A DNA stretch of 64,000 nt from Paraburkholderia atlantica (GTDB lineage Bacteria; Pseudomonadota; Gammaproteobacteria; Burkholderiales; Burkholderiaceae). Shown here one piece after another: positions 8,545 to 16,185 of the stretch (the stretch's first letter is position 1; each line of letters starts with the position of its first letter). The stretch lies in contig NZ_WHNQ01000020.1 in NCBI RefSeq assembly GCF_009362785.1, positions 1-64,000 on the forward strand. Reading direction: 5' to 3'. A program made the position numbers and the translations under genes. The notes below the pieces were generated by a model. That model ran no database searches. It was given only the letters and a program-made list of their open reading frames with translations, and was not told where the DNA came from.

Positions 8545-8889
8545 ATGAGCCGAGACCTTCTGATCCTGCTGGAACCGGGATTCACCGACCCGCATCATCC
8601 CGGCGAACGCTTTATCTGTCCGCATGGCGCGCCGATCGAAGGGCTGCTTGCGAGCGACCCCGCGCGCGTCGGACGGCTCGACGTGCTGCGCGTGCCGTTC
8701 GAGCGGCCTCGCAAGGCCGTGATCGAAGCGCTCGATGAAGCGCATCAGGGGCTGCCCGCGCTCGTGTTCGGCGACGAACAGCCCGCGCCCGCCGATGCGG
8801 ACTCGCTCGGGGAGCGGCGCTTCGTCACCGACCCGCGCCGCATCCTCGACCTGCTTGCCGAGCGGCACGGTTTTCCGAAAGTCCACTGA
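8545..8889 (+). CDS. DUF3088 domain-containing protein
   Basis: This 114-residue protein starts at 8545 behind a GAGG box. It begins MSRDLLILLEPGFTDP, followed by GERFICPHGAPIEGLLASDP, LDVLRVPFERPRK and LPALVFGDEQPAP, and ends FVTDPRRILDLLAERHGFP. The order of a short beta strand, a Cys-Pro-containing loop, and a strand with a conserved proline near LPALVF suggests a thioredoxin-like fold. The family (DUF3088) has no known biochemical role. It is inserted between the DszC-like and first DszA-like genes, only 21 bases before the latter, so a supporting role in that flavin oxygenase pathway is likely but unproven. Confidence 0.8.
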   Translation: MSRDLLILLEPGFTDPHHPGERFICPHGAPIEGLLASDPARVGRLDVLRVPFERPRKAVIEALDEAHQGLPALVFGDEQPAPADADSLGERRFVTDPRRILDLLAERHGFPKVH

Positions 8890-8910
8890 TCCAACGCGAG
8901 GTCATCGCCG

Positions 8911-10260
8911 ATGAGTCGTCTTCCGGCACGCGCCGCGCGGCGCCGCCTGCATCTGAACGTCAACATTCTGCACTCGGGTTTCGTGCCCTCGGCATGGCGG
9001 CTTGACGAGGCCGAGCCACGCGCGTTCGTTGATGTGGATCACTACGTTCGCGTCGCGCGGATCGCCGAGGCGGGCAAGCTCGACGCGGTATTCCTCGCCG
9101 ACAATGCAGCGATCGTCGACCAGATCGACTTCCGGCCCATCACCGCGCTTGAACCGACGGTGCTGCTCGCCAGCATCGCGGCGGCGACGACGCACATCGG
9201 AGTGATCGGCACCGCATCGACCAGCTACAACGAACCGTACAACATCGCCCGGCGCTTTGCGACGCTCGATCACGTCAGCAACGGCCGCGCCGGCTGGAAC
9301 GTCGTGACCACCGCCGACCTGCCATCGGCGCGCAATTTCGGCCGCGACGCGGTACCGAACCATGCGCAACGATACGAGCGGGCCGCCGAATTCACCGAAG
9401 TGGTCAAGGCGCTGTGGGATAGCTGGGAGGACGACGCGTTCGTCGGCGACAAAGCCGGCGGCCGTTTCGTCGACGTCGAAAAAGTGCATGCGATCGCGCA
9501 TCGCGGCCGCTACTTCGACGTACAAGGGCCGCTGAACCTGCCGCGCTCCCCGCAAGGGCATCCGGTGGTGGTGCAGGCAGGGGCGTCGGCAGACGGCCGG
9601 GAGCTGGCCGCCCGTCATGCGGAAGCGGTTTTTTCCGCGTCGCAATCATTCGAGGAATCGGCGGCTTACCGGCGCGATCTGAACGAGCGGGCAGCCGCCT
9701 ATGGCCGCCCGCCCGTCAAGGTGCTCGCCGGTCTGACGACGATCATCGGCGCGACTCACAGCGAAGCATTGCGCCGGCGCGATGAACTCGTCGAGCAGAT
9801 TCCGTGGCGCTACAGCCTGAACCGCCTCGCGGGTACGCTGGGCATCGACGTCGAGCGCCTGACGCTCGACGCGCCGTTGCCCGACGATCTCGCGCTGCCC
9901 GGCGGCGGCAACGGAAACCACACGTTCTTTCACGCGACGCTCGCCGAGGCGCGCCGTCATGGCCACACCGTACGAGAGCTGATCCGTGCGCTGGCGGGCG
10001 GCACCGGTCACCGGGTGATCGTCGGCACGCCAGAGCAGATCGCGGACGACATCGAGCGCTGGTTCGACGGCGGCGCGGCCGACGGCTTCAACCTGATGCC
10101 CGATGCGCTGCCCGGCGGCTTACGTGATTTCGTCGATGGCGTCGTGCCGATCCTGCAGCAGCGCGGCATCTTTCGTAGCGAATACGAGGGCACGACGCTG
10201 CGCGAGCACCTCGGACTGGACCGTCCACCGAACCCGCAACGCTGGCGCGACAGCGCATAG
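8911..10260 (+). CDS. NtaA/SnaA/DszA-family FMN-dependent monooxygenase
   Basis: This 449-residue member of the bacterial luciferase-like (LLM) superfamily shows the NtaA/DszA subgroup signatures: RLHLNVNILHSGF at the N-terminus, ARRFATLDHVSNGRAGWNVV, GPLNLPRSPQGHPVVVQAG, and a C-terminus DGFNLMPDALPGGLRDFVD with YEGTTLREHLGL. Enzymes of this group take reduced flavin from a partner reductase and use O2 to cleave C-N or C-S bonds (nitrilotriacetate, dibenzothiophene sulfone). The gene follows DUF3088 and precedes another family member by 41 bases, so the genes probably form one operon. The substrate cannot be assigned. Organosulfur is inferred from context. Confidence 0.9.
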   Translation: MSRLPARAARRRLHLNVNILHSGFVPSAWRLDEAEPRAFVDVDHYVRVARIAEAGKLDAVFLADNAAIVDQIDFRPITALEPTVLLASIAAATTHIGVIGTASTSYNEPYNIARRFATLDHVSNGRAGWNVVTTADLPSARNFGRDAVPNHAQRYERAAEFTEVVKALWDSWEDDAFVGDKAGGRFVDVEKVHAIAHRGRYFDVQGPLNLPRSPQGHPVVVQAGASADGRELAARHAEAVFSASQSFEESAAYRRDLNERAAAYGRPPVKVLAGLTTIIGATHSEALRRRDELVEQIPWRYSLNRLAGTLGIDVERLTLDAPLPDDLALPGGGNGNHTFFHATLAEARRHGHTVRELIRALAGGTGHRVIVGTPEQIADDIERWFDGGAADGFNLMPDALPGGLRDFVDGVVPILQQRGIFRSEYEGTTLREHLGLDRPPNPQRWRDSA

Positions 10261-10301
10261 GTTGCGCCGCCTTACCGCCAGATCAACGACTCGCACAGAT
10301 C

Positions 10302-11657
10302 ATGAGCCAACGCAAAGGACACCTGCGCCTCGGCGCGTTTCTCTATCCGACCGGACATCACATCGCCGCGTGGCGTCATCCTGACGCGCACGCGGATGCC
10401 GGCCGCGACCTCCGCCACTACGTGCAGCTTGCCCAGGCAGCGGAAGCTGCGAAGTTCGATCTGATTTTTCTCGCCGACGGCTCGGGCACGCGCGGCGACA
10501 ATGTCGATTTCCTGAGTCGCACCGCGCATAGCTATGTGGCCCAGTTCGAGCCGATCACGCTGCTCTCGGCACTGGCCGCGTTGACCGAACGTATCGGCCT
10601 CGTCGGCACCGCTTCGACGACCTTCAACGAGCCGTATCACATCGCGCGCAAGTTTGCGTCGCTCGATCACATCAGCGCGGGGCGCGCAGGATGGAATCTG
10701 GTCACGTCGTCGAGCGCGCACGAGGCGAAGAACTTCGGCTTCGACGAACATCTCGCGCATGCGCGGCGCTACGAGCGCGCCGTCGAATTCGCGGAAGTGG
10801 TGGACGGACTGTGGGACAGCTGGGACGACGACGCGTTCGTGCGCGACAAGGCAGCGGGACGCTACTTCGATCCCGCGAAACGCCATGTGCTCGATCATCG
10901 CGGCGAGTTCTTCAACGTGCGTGGACCGCTGAACGTCGAACGCTCGCCGCAGGGTCGGCCCGTCGTCGTGCAGGCCGGGTCGTCGGAAGCGGGCAAGGCG
11001 CTCGCAGCGCGCACCGCGGAAGTCATATTTACTGCGCAACAGACGCTCGAAGACGCGGTCGCGTTCTACGCGGACGTCAAGGGCCGCCTCGCGCAATACG
11101 GTCGCGCGCCCGACGACCTGAAGATCATGCCGGGCGTGATGCCAATCGTCGGCGAGACGGAGCGCGAGGCGCGCGAAAAGTTCGATGCGCTGCAGGCACT
11201 GATCGATCCCGCGGTTGGTCTTGCGCTGGTGTCCACGCTGACCGGCGGCTTCGATCTGTCGGGCTATCCGCTCGACGGGCCGATCCCCGAACTACCCGAA
11301 ACCAACGCGAGCAAAAGCCGCCAGTCGCTGACCCTCGAACTGGCGCGGCGCGAGAACCTGACGATCCGCGAGCTTTATCTGCGCGTGGCTGGCGCACGCG
11401 GGCACTGGCAACTGGTCGGCACGCCGCAGCAGATAGCTGATGCGCTCGAGGAGCGTTTCGTCAATTACGGCGCCGACGGCTACAACGTGATGCCGGCGTT
11501 GCTTCCCAACAGTCTCGACGACTTCATCCGGCTCGTGCTGCCGGAATTGCGGCGCCGAGGGCTGTTTCGCCACGAATACGAAGGCCGCACGTTGCGCGAG
11601 CATCTCGGCTTGCGGCAGCCGGTGTCGCGCTACCAGCGTGAAGCCGTGACGGATTGA
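10302..11657 (+). CDS. NtaA/SnaA/DszA-family FMN-dependent monooxygenase
   Basis: This 451-residue paralogue follows the gene at 8911. It begins KGHLRLGAFLYPTGHHIAAWRHPDAHAD and carries ARKFASLDHISAGRAGWNLVTSS, GPLNVERSPQGRPVVVQAGSSEAG, YPLDGPIPELPETNASKSRQ and YEGRTLREHLGL. The GHHIAAWRHP and PIPELPETN motifs put it closer to the enzyme at 44710 than to its neighbour, so tandem duplication is not the simple explanation. It is expected to be a cytoplasmic two-component flavin monooxygenase needing a separate flavin reductase, which is not obvious next to it. A hairpin with a T-run for the opposite strand lies after its stop. Confidence 0.9.
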   Translation: MSQRKGHLRLGAFLYPTGHHIAAWRHPDAHADAGRDLRHYVQLAQAAEAAKFDLIFLADGSGTRGDNVDFLSRTAHSYVAQFEPITLLSALAALTERIGLVGTASTTFNEPYHIARKFASLDHISAGRAGWNLVTSSSAHEAKNFGFDEHLAHARRYERAVEFAEVVDGLWDSWDDDAFVRDKAAGRYFDPAKRHVLDHRGEFFNVRGPLNVERSPQGRPVVVQAGSSEAGKALAARTAEVIFTAQQTLEDAVAFYADVKGRLAQYGRAPDDLKIMPGVMPIVGETEREAREKFDALQALIDPAVGLALVSTLTGGFDLSGYPLDGPIPELPETNASKSRQSLTLELARRENLTIRELYLRVAGARGHWQLVGTPQQIADALEERFVNYGADGYNVMPALLPNSLDDFIRLVLPELRRRGLFRHEYEGRTLREHLGLRQPVSRYQREAVTD

Positions 11658-11710
11658 ATCAGGACCGGGGCACGGCGCGCGTGAATCGGTTGCCGCGTGG
11701 CCCCTCAAAA

Positions 11711-11751
11711 CAACGCGCCGCGCATCGACGGTCGCGAGGCACGGCGCGTTG
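11711..11751 (-). terminator. Hairpin with T-run, terminator for the groEL remnant
   Basis: CAACGCGCCG (11711-11720) and CGGCGCGTTG (11742-11751) are exact reverse complements. Read on the minus strand, the stem is followed by TTTTGAGG, which fits a rho-independent terminator for the leftward groEL remnant that ends at 11792. It may also stop rightward transcription after 11657, but no T-run follows in that direction. Confidence 0.55.
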
Positions 11752-11791
11752 CGCCGACGCCTCGCGGCGTCAGCAGGCTCGAGCAGTTCGA

Positions 11792-12313
11792 CTAGTAGTC
11801 GAAGCCGGGACCACCGGCTCCGGGTCCCGCCGGCGACGCAGCCGGTGCCGCATCTTTCGGCGCTTCGTGCACGGTGGCGTCGGTCGTCAACAGCAGGCTC
11901 GCCACGGAGGCGGCATTCTGCAGGGCCGTGCGCGTGACTTTGGTCGGATCGACCACGCCGGTTTCGACGAGGTCGCCGTATTCGCCCGTGGCCGCGTTAT
12001 AGCCGTAATTGCCGCTGCCTTCGGCCACCCTGGCGACGACCACGCTCGGTTCCTCGCCCGCATTGGCGACGATCTGGCGCAACGGTTCTTCGAGCGCGCG
12101 ACGCACGATGTTGATGCCGGCGTTCTGATCCGCGTTCGCGCCCTGAAGTGCGGCGATCGCCTGCTTCACGCGAATCAGCGCGACACCGCCGCCCGGCACG
12201 ATGCCTTCTTCGACAGCGGCGCGTGTCGCGTGCAAAGCATCATCGACGCGGTCTTTCTTCTCCTTCACCTCGATTTCCGTCGCGCCGCCCACCTTGATGA
12301 CGCGCGGCCGCAT
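11792..12313 (-). pseudogene. groEL: Truncated groEL (C-terminal third only)
   Basis: The frame encodes about 173 residues that match the last third of GroEL: VIKVGGATEIEVKEKKDRVDDALHATR, EEGIVPGGGVALI, LLTTDATV, and a PGAGGPGFDY terminus. It aligns to the complete chaperonin at 46491-48128 from roughly residue 380 onward. The preceding two thirds, including the ATP-binding GDGTTTATV segment and most of the apical domain, are missing. The apparent start MRPR is not GroEL sequence. Such a fragment cannot form a chaperonin ring. It retains a downstream hairpin terminator and abuts the divergent monooxygenase gene at 12352, so a rearrangement breakpoint lies at about 12300-12350. Confidence 0.85.
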
Positions 12314-12351
12314 TACACTGGCGCGACCCTGTTCTCGATTGAGGTCGGTTC

Positions 12352-13674
12352 ATGTCACGTCAGCTTCGCCTCGGCGCCTTCATGCGCCCCACGACGATCC
12401 ACACCGGTGCATGGCGCTATCCTGGCGCCTATCCTGATGCCAACTTCAACTTCGGGCATCTGAAGCGTTTTGCGCAGACGCTCGAGCGCGGCCGCTTCGA
12501 TGCGTTCTTCATGGCCGACCACCTCGCGGTGCTCAACATGCCGCTCGACGCGCTCAGGCACAGCCACACGGTCACCTCGTTCGAGCCGCTCACGCTGCTG
12601 CCCGCGCTCGCGGCGGTCACCGAGCGGCTGGGTCTCGTCGCGACCGCGTCCACGACCTTCGACGCGCCGTATCACGTCGCAAGGCGGTTCGCCTCGCTCG
12701 ACCATATCAGCGGTGGCCGCGCTGGATGGAATCTCGTGACGACATCGAATCCGGACGCGGCGCTCAATTTCGGCCTCGACGAACACGTCGAACACGACGA
12801 ACGCTACCGGCGCGCCCGCGAGTTCTTCGACGTGGTCACAGGTCTGTGGGATAGCTGGGCCGACGACGCCTTTATCCGTGACACGGCGAGCGGAACATTC
12901 TTCGACCCGCAAAAGCTGCACGTGCTGAACTACAAAAGCGCGAACTTCTCGGTGCGCGGTCCGTTGAATATTGCCCGGCCGATTCAGGGCTGGCCCGTGA
13001 TCGTGCAGGCGGGCTCATCGGAGGCGGGACGGCAGATTGCCGCGGAAACGGCCGAAGTCGTGTTCACCGCGCAAACCACGCTGGCCGACGGAAAGCGTTT
13101 CTACGCCGACATAAAAAGCCGCATGGAGAAACTCGGCCGCTCGCGCGATCACATGAAGATTTTGCCGGCGGCTTTCGTCGTGGTGGGCGATACGCTCGAA
13201 GAGGCGCGCGAAACGCGTGAGCGGCTCGATACGTTCGTCCACTACGAGAGCGGCATCGCTTCGTTGTCGATCGCGTTGGGGCATGATGTATCCGGTCTCG
13301 ATCCGGACGGCCCGTTGCCGGAAATTCCTGAGACCAACGCAAGCCGTACCGCGCGGCAACGAGTCGTGGAATGGGCGCAGCGCGACGGATTGACAATCCG
13401 TCAGCTCGCGCAGCGCATCGGCGGATACTCCGGGCTGGAGATGATCGGCACCGCCCGGATGATTGCAGATCAGATGGAGCAGTGGTTGCTGGAAGAGGGC
13501 TCGGACGGGTTCAACGTGATGTTCTCGCATCTTCCGGCCGGCCTCGACGACTTCGTCGACAAAGTCATTCCCGAGTTGCAGAAGCGGGGGCTGTTCCGGC
13601 GCGAGTACGAAGGCAAGACGCTGCGCGAGAATCTTGGGCTGCCACGACCTGAGAACCGGTTCTTTTCCGCGTAA
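12352..13674 (+). CDS. NtaA/SnaA/DszA-family FMN-dependent monooxygenase
   Basis: This third plus-strand LLM protein has 440 residues and starts at 12352 behind GAGG. Markers are QLRLGAFMRPTTIHTGAWRYPGA, HVARRFASLDHISGGRAGWNLVTTSN, GPLNIARPIQGWPVIVQAGSSEAGRQ, LPEIPETNASRTARQ and YEGKTLRENLGLPRPENR. Its ligand loop (TTIHTGAWRYPG) differs from the TGHHIAAWRHP of the other members, implying a different substrate. A decayed copy of its first 47 codons occurs at 56733-56872. It is separated from the other two monooxygenases by the groEL remnant, and only 53 bases separate its stop from the convergent binding-protein gene. Confidence 0.9.
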   Translation: MSRQLRLGAFMRPTTIHTGAWRYPGAYPDANFNFGHLKRFAQTLERGRFDAFFMADHLAVLNMPLDALRHSHTVTSFEPLTLLPALAAVTERLGLVATASTTFDAPYHVARRFASLDHISGGRAGWNLVTTSNPDAALNFGLDEHVEHDERYRRAREFFDVVTGLWDSWADDAFIRDTASGTFFDPQKLHVLNYKSANFSVRGPLNIARPIQGWPVIVQAGSSEAGRQIAAETAEVVFTAQTTLADGKRFYADIKSRMEKLGRSRDHMKILPAAFVVVGDTLEEARETRERLDTFVHYESGIASLSIALGHDVSGLDPDGPLPEIPETNASRTARQRVVEWAQRDGLTIRQLAQRIGGYSGLEMIGTARMIADQMEQWLLEEGSDGFNVMFSHLPAGLDDFVDKVIPELQKRGLFRREYEGKTLRENLGLPRPENRFFSA

Positions 13675-13727
13675 GGCGAATCGGGCGCGGCCGCATCGGC
13701 AGGCGGCCCGCGCGAATGTGTCTGCTG

Positions 13728-14903
13728 CTACCTGGCCGCCAGTGCGGGCTTGCTGCCAAGCAGCGCCCACTGCCCATTCTCGACGACGAGATTGACGCTT
13801 TTCACACCGATCACGCGTCGAGTCGCCGGATCGAACGTCGCCTTGCCGAAGACGACGCTCGGCACGTCATGCAACTTCGCCAGCGCATCCCGCACGCCAC
13901 GGCGATCGAGTCCGCCGGTGCGCAACGCGTAAGCGGCAATGATCGTGGCGTCGTAGGCGAACGCATTGAACGCGTCGGGCTCGTGATGATATTTCGCCTG
14001 GAAGTCGCGAACAAAGCGCTGGACTTCGGGGCTCCGGTCACCGGGGAAAAAGCTCGTGTTGGTGGTCACGCCGTTTACGGCATCGCCGCCGAGTTCCATG
14101 AATTTCGGCGAGTACACCGAACTCGCCGCGACGATCGGCAGGGTGATGCCGCTCGTGCGCGCCTGACGCACGATCTGCGCGCCGTCCGAGTAGTACGAAA
14201 TCAGCACGAGTGCGTCGGGCTTCGTGTCGCGCACACGCAGCAGCGTCGCGCGAAAATCCTTGTCGTTGGGCTGGTAGCCTTCGGCCGCGATGACCTGTGC
14301 GCCGCGCGCCGCTGCCGCCTTCACGAAAACGTCCTTGCTGGCGCGACCCCAGTCGGTGTTCTGGAACAGTACGGCGACGCGCCTGAAGCCCTGCTTGACG
14401 GTTAGATCCGCGAGCAGCGGTTGCGCATCCGCCTGACTGACCGACGGGCTCCAGATGAAGTCGCCACCCTTAGTGAAGTCCGGATGCGAGTTGGTGAAGC
14501 CCAACTGAACCAGGCCCGCACGCTGATAGATGGGCGACGCCGCCATCGAAGCGGGGCTCGAGAAGTCGCCGAGTTCGATCACGATGCGCTTGTCGTCGAC
14601 GAACTTCTGAGCGATCGCGACCGCCTGGCGCGGATCGCTCTGACTGTCTTCGAACACGTACTGCAATGGATGGCCGTCGATGCCGCCGTCGCGGTTGATT
14701 TCGTCGAGCGCGAGGTCGAAGCCGGCTTTCCATTGCGCGCCGTATTGCGCGTTGGGGCCGGTCAGCGGTCCGCTGACGCCAAAGAATACCGGCTCGCCGC
14801 TAGCGGGCGCCGCGGACGAAACAGCGGAAAGGGACAGCGCGAATGCGGCGCCGGCGACTACGAAAAGTCGCCGGTGCAGCGCGGAAAAACGCGAGGCAGA
14901 CAT
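13728..14903 (-). CDS. ABC transporter substrate-binding protein, LivJ-type
   Basis: The 391-residue protein has a signal peptide (LFVVAGAAFALSLSAVSSAAPA) and the type I periplasmic fold: VFFGVSGPLTGPNAQYGAQWKAG, GHPLQYVFEDSQSDPRQAVAIAQKF and LISYYSDGAQIVRQAR. It is highly similar along its length to the binding protein at 19035, which leads the complete liv-type transporter. It probably provides a second specificity for that transporter. It is transcribed leftwards, 128 bases downstream of the AhpD-like gene. Despite the LivJ name, such receptors can bind amides, urea or other small organics, so the ligand is open. Confidence 0.9.
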   Translation of the reverse strand: MSASRFSALHRRLFVVAGAAFALSLSAVSSAAPASGEPVFFGVSGPLTGPNAQYGAQWKAGFDLALDEINRDGGIDGHPLQYVFEDSQSDPRQAVAIAQKFVDDKRIVIELGDFSSPASMAASPIYQRAGLVQLGFTNSHPDFTKGGDFIWSPSVSQADAQPLLADLTVKQGFRRVAVLFQNTDWGRASKDVFVKAAAARGAQVIAAEGYQPNDKDFRATLLRVRDTKPDALVLISYYSDGAQIVRQARTSGITLPIVAASSVYSPKFMELGGDAVNGVTTNTSFFPGDRSPEVQRFVRDFQAKYHHEPDAFNAFAYDATIIAAYALRTGGLDRRGVRDALAKLHDVPSVVFGKATFDPATRRVIGVKSVNLVVENGQWALLGSKPALAAR

Positions 14904-15031
14904 GAGGGATTCTCTCGGAATGAGTTGGACTACCAGTCTCTAATGCATCACGCCGTGCGGCAACGAAGCGATTGTCATATCCATTCGCTGGGCACAGGGC
15001 TGCGGCGAAGTCGATGTCGCAATGTTTTCGA

Positions 15032-15607
15032 TCAGGCGGGAAACACAGGTTCGCCCAACGTCAGCATCAAACGGTTGGCCCACGCGAAGATCGCAATCGC
15101 GTGGCTGAGATCGAGGATCTGCGCATCATCGAGCCCCACGCGACGAAGCGCATCCAGCGATTCCTCAGTAAGCGCCTGTGGGTGCAGCGTGAGATCGATC
15201 GCGTATCGCACGATGGCGCGCTCGCGTTCGGTCGTCCCCGCGGTTTCAGGCGCGGCGAAGATCTGTTGGATCACGTCGTCGCGCCTGGCGAGTTGCTGGA
15301 AACGCTGCGCATGCACCGACGCGCAATACACGCATCCGTTGAGACGCGAGACGACCGTGCTCGCGAGTTCGCGCTCCGCGCGCGACAAACCGCCCGGCGC
15401 ATACATGATGCTGTTGAACAAGCCCGATCGTTGCCGCAGGATTTCCGCCTCGTGGACCAGCAACAGGTAGTAATCGGACGTCTTCGCTTGCGGGTGGCTT
15501 GCTTCGAGTACCGCGGTCTGCTCGGGGGATGCCTGTTCGAGCGCGACCGTATCGAGCCATGCGGACCAGCCGAGGGTCTGCGTCGTAAAGCCGTGATCCG
15601 AACTCAT
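15032..15607 (-). CDS. Alkylhydroperoxidase domain protein (Avi_7169 family)
   Basis: The 191-residue protein starts at the ATG at 15607, whose ATGA overlaps the stop of the gene upstream. It contains the AhpD redox motif CxxCxxxH (Cys92, Cys95, His99 in GCVYCASVHA) within an all-helical carboxymuconolactone decarboxylase fold. Length and flanking sequence (LYLLVHEAEILRQRSGLFNSIMY-like region, TERERAIVRYAIDLT) fit the TIGR04030 peroxidase-related family. That family usually occurs beside a TIGR04029 CMD protein, exactly as here. A role in disposing of peroxide or a reactive product from the adjacent flavin monooxygenase is a reasonable inference. Confidence 0.85.
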   Translation of the reverse strand: MSSDHGFTTQTLGWSAWLDTVALEQASPEQTAVLEASHPQAKTSDYYLLLVHEAEILRQRSGLFNSIMYAPGGLSRAERELASTVVSRLNGCVYCASVHAQRFQQLARRDDVIQQIFAAPETAGTTERERAIVRYAIDLTLHPQALTEESLDALRRVGLDDAQILDLSHAIAIFAWANRLMLTLGEPVFPA

Positions 15608-16185
15608 GCTCGTGCCTCCAATGCGCGCAACGCGGCGACGACCCGCACCTGGTACGTGACGAACGCGACGAGCTGCGATAGCGCGACGATGGCGCGCGTC
15701 GTGAGGCCGGCCGCCTGCAGTGTTGCGAGCGCCGGCTTTCCGGTCGCGGCGGGACACAGCGTCAGGGCTTCCGTGTGACGCAGGATCGCGGCGAGCCGCT
15801 GGTCCGTCGTTGCCATCGACGCGACGGGAACCGCGCGCTGCGCGGCGATTGCATCGAGGAGCGACCTCGTGGTTTCAGTTTGCGCGTCAGCCGCGGCCGC
15901 CAGTGTCAGCAGGCGCTCGCGATATGCGAGTGCCGTCTGCTCCGAATTCGACAACAGCGCCGCATACCACGCCGCAAAGAGGCGTTCGCGAAGCGTCAGA
16001 TCGGCGACATCGGTCGAGAAGAGCGCGTCATGGCTGCCTTGCGTATACCGCGTCGCGTCGCCGCGAAACGCGCGCAGCGCCGCGGTCGCGCCGTCGGGCG
16101 CCAATCCCGCGAGTTGCGCGACGAAGTCATCGGCCACGGTGGCCGATAGGGAATCAGCGGATGAAGACATCAGATGTGGGTCCAT
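15604..16185 (-). CDS. CMD domain protein (Avi_7170 family)
   Basis: The 193-residue protein starts at the ATG at 16185, which shares its first base with the TAA stop of the flavoprotein gene (TAATG). An internal start at 16170 is possible. Its predicted helices (LTLRERLFAAWYAALLSN, ALAYRERLLTLAAAADA, AILRHTEALTLCPAATGKPAL) match the carboxymuconolactone-decarboxylase-like fold, but the CxxC redox pair of AhpD is absent. It pairs with the downstream Avi_7169-type peroxidase (TIGR04029/TIGR04030), presumably as a non-catalytic or differently acting partner. Its stop overlaps the next start (ATGA), so synthesis of the two is translationally coupled. Confidence 0.82.
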   Translation of the reverse strand: MDPHLMSSSADSLSATVADDFVAQLAGLAPDGATAALRAFRGDATRYTQGSHDALFSTDVADLTLRERLFAAWYAALLSNSEQTALAYRERLLTLAAAADAQTETTRSLLDAIAAQRAVPVASMATTDQRLAAILRHTEALTLCPAATGKPALATLQAAGLTTRAIVALSQLVAFVTYQVRVVAALRALEARA

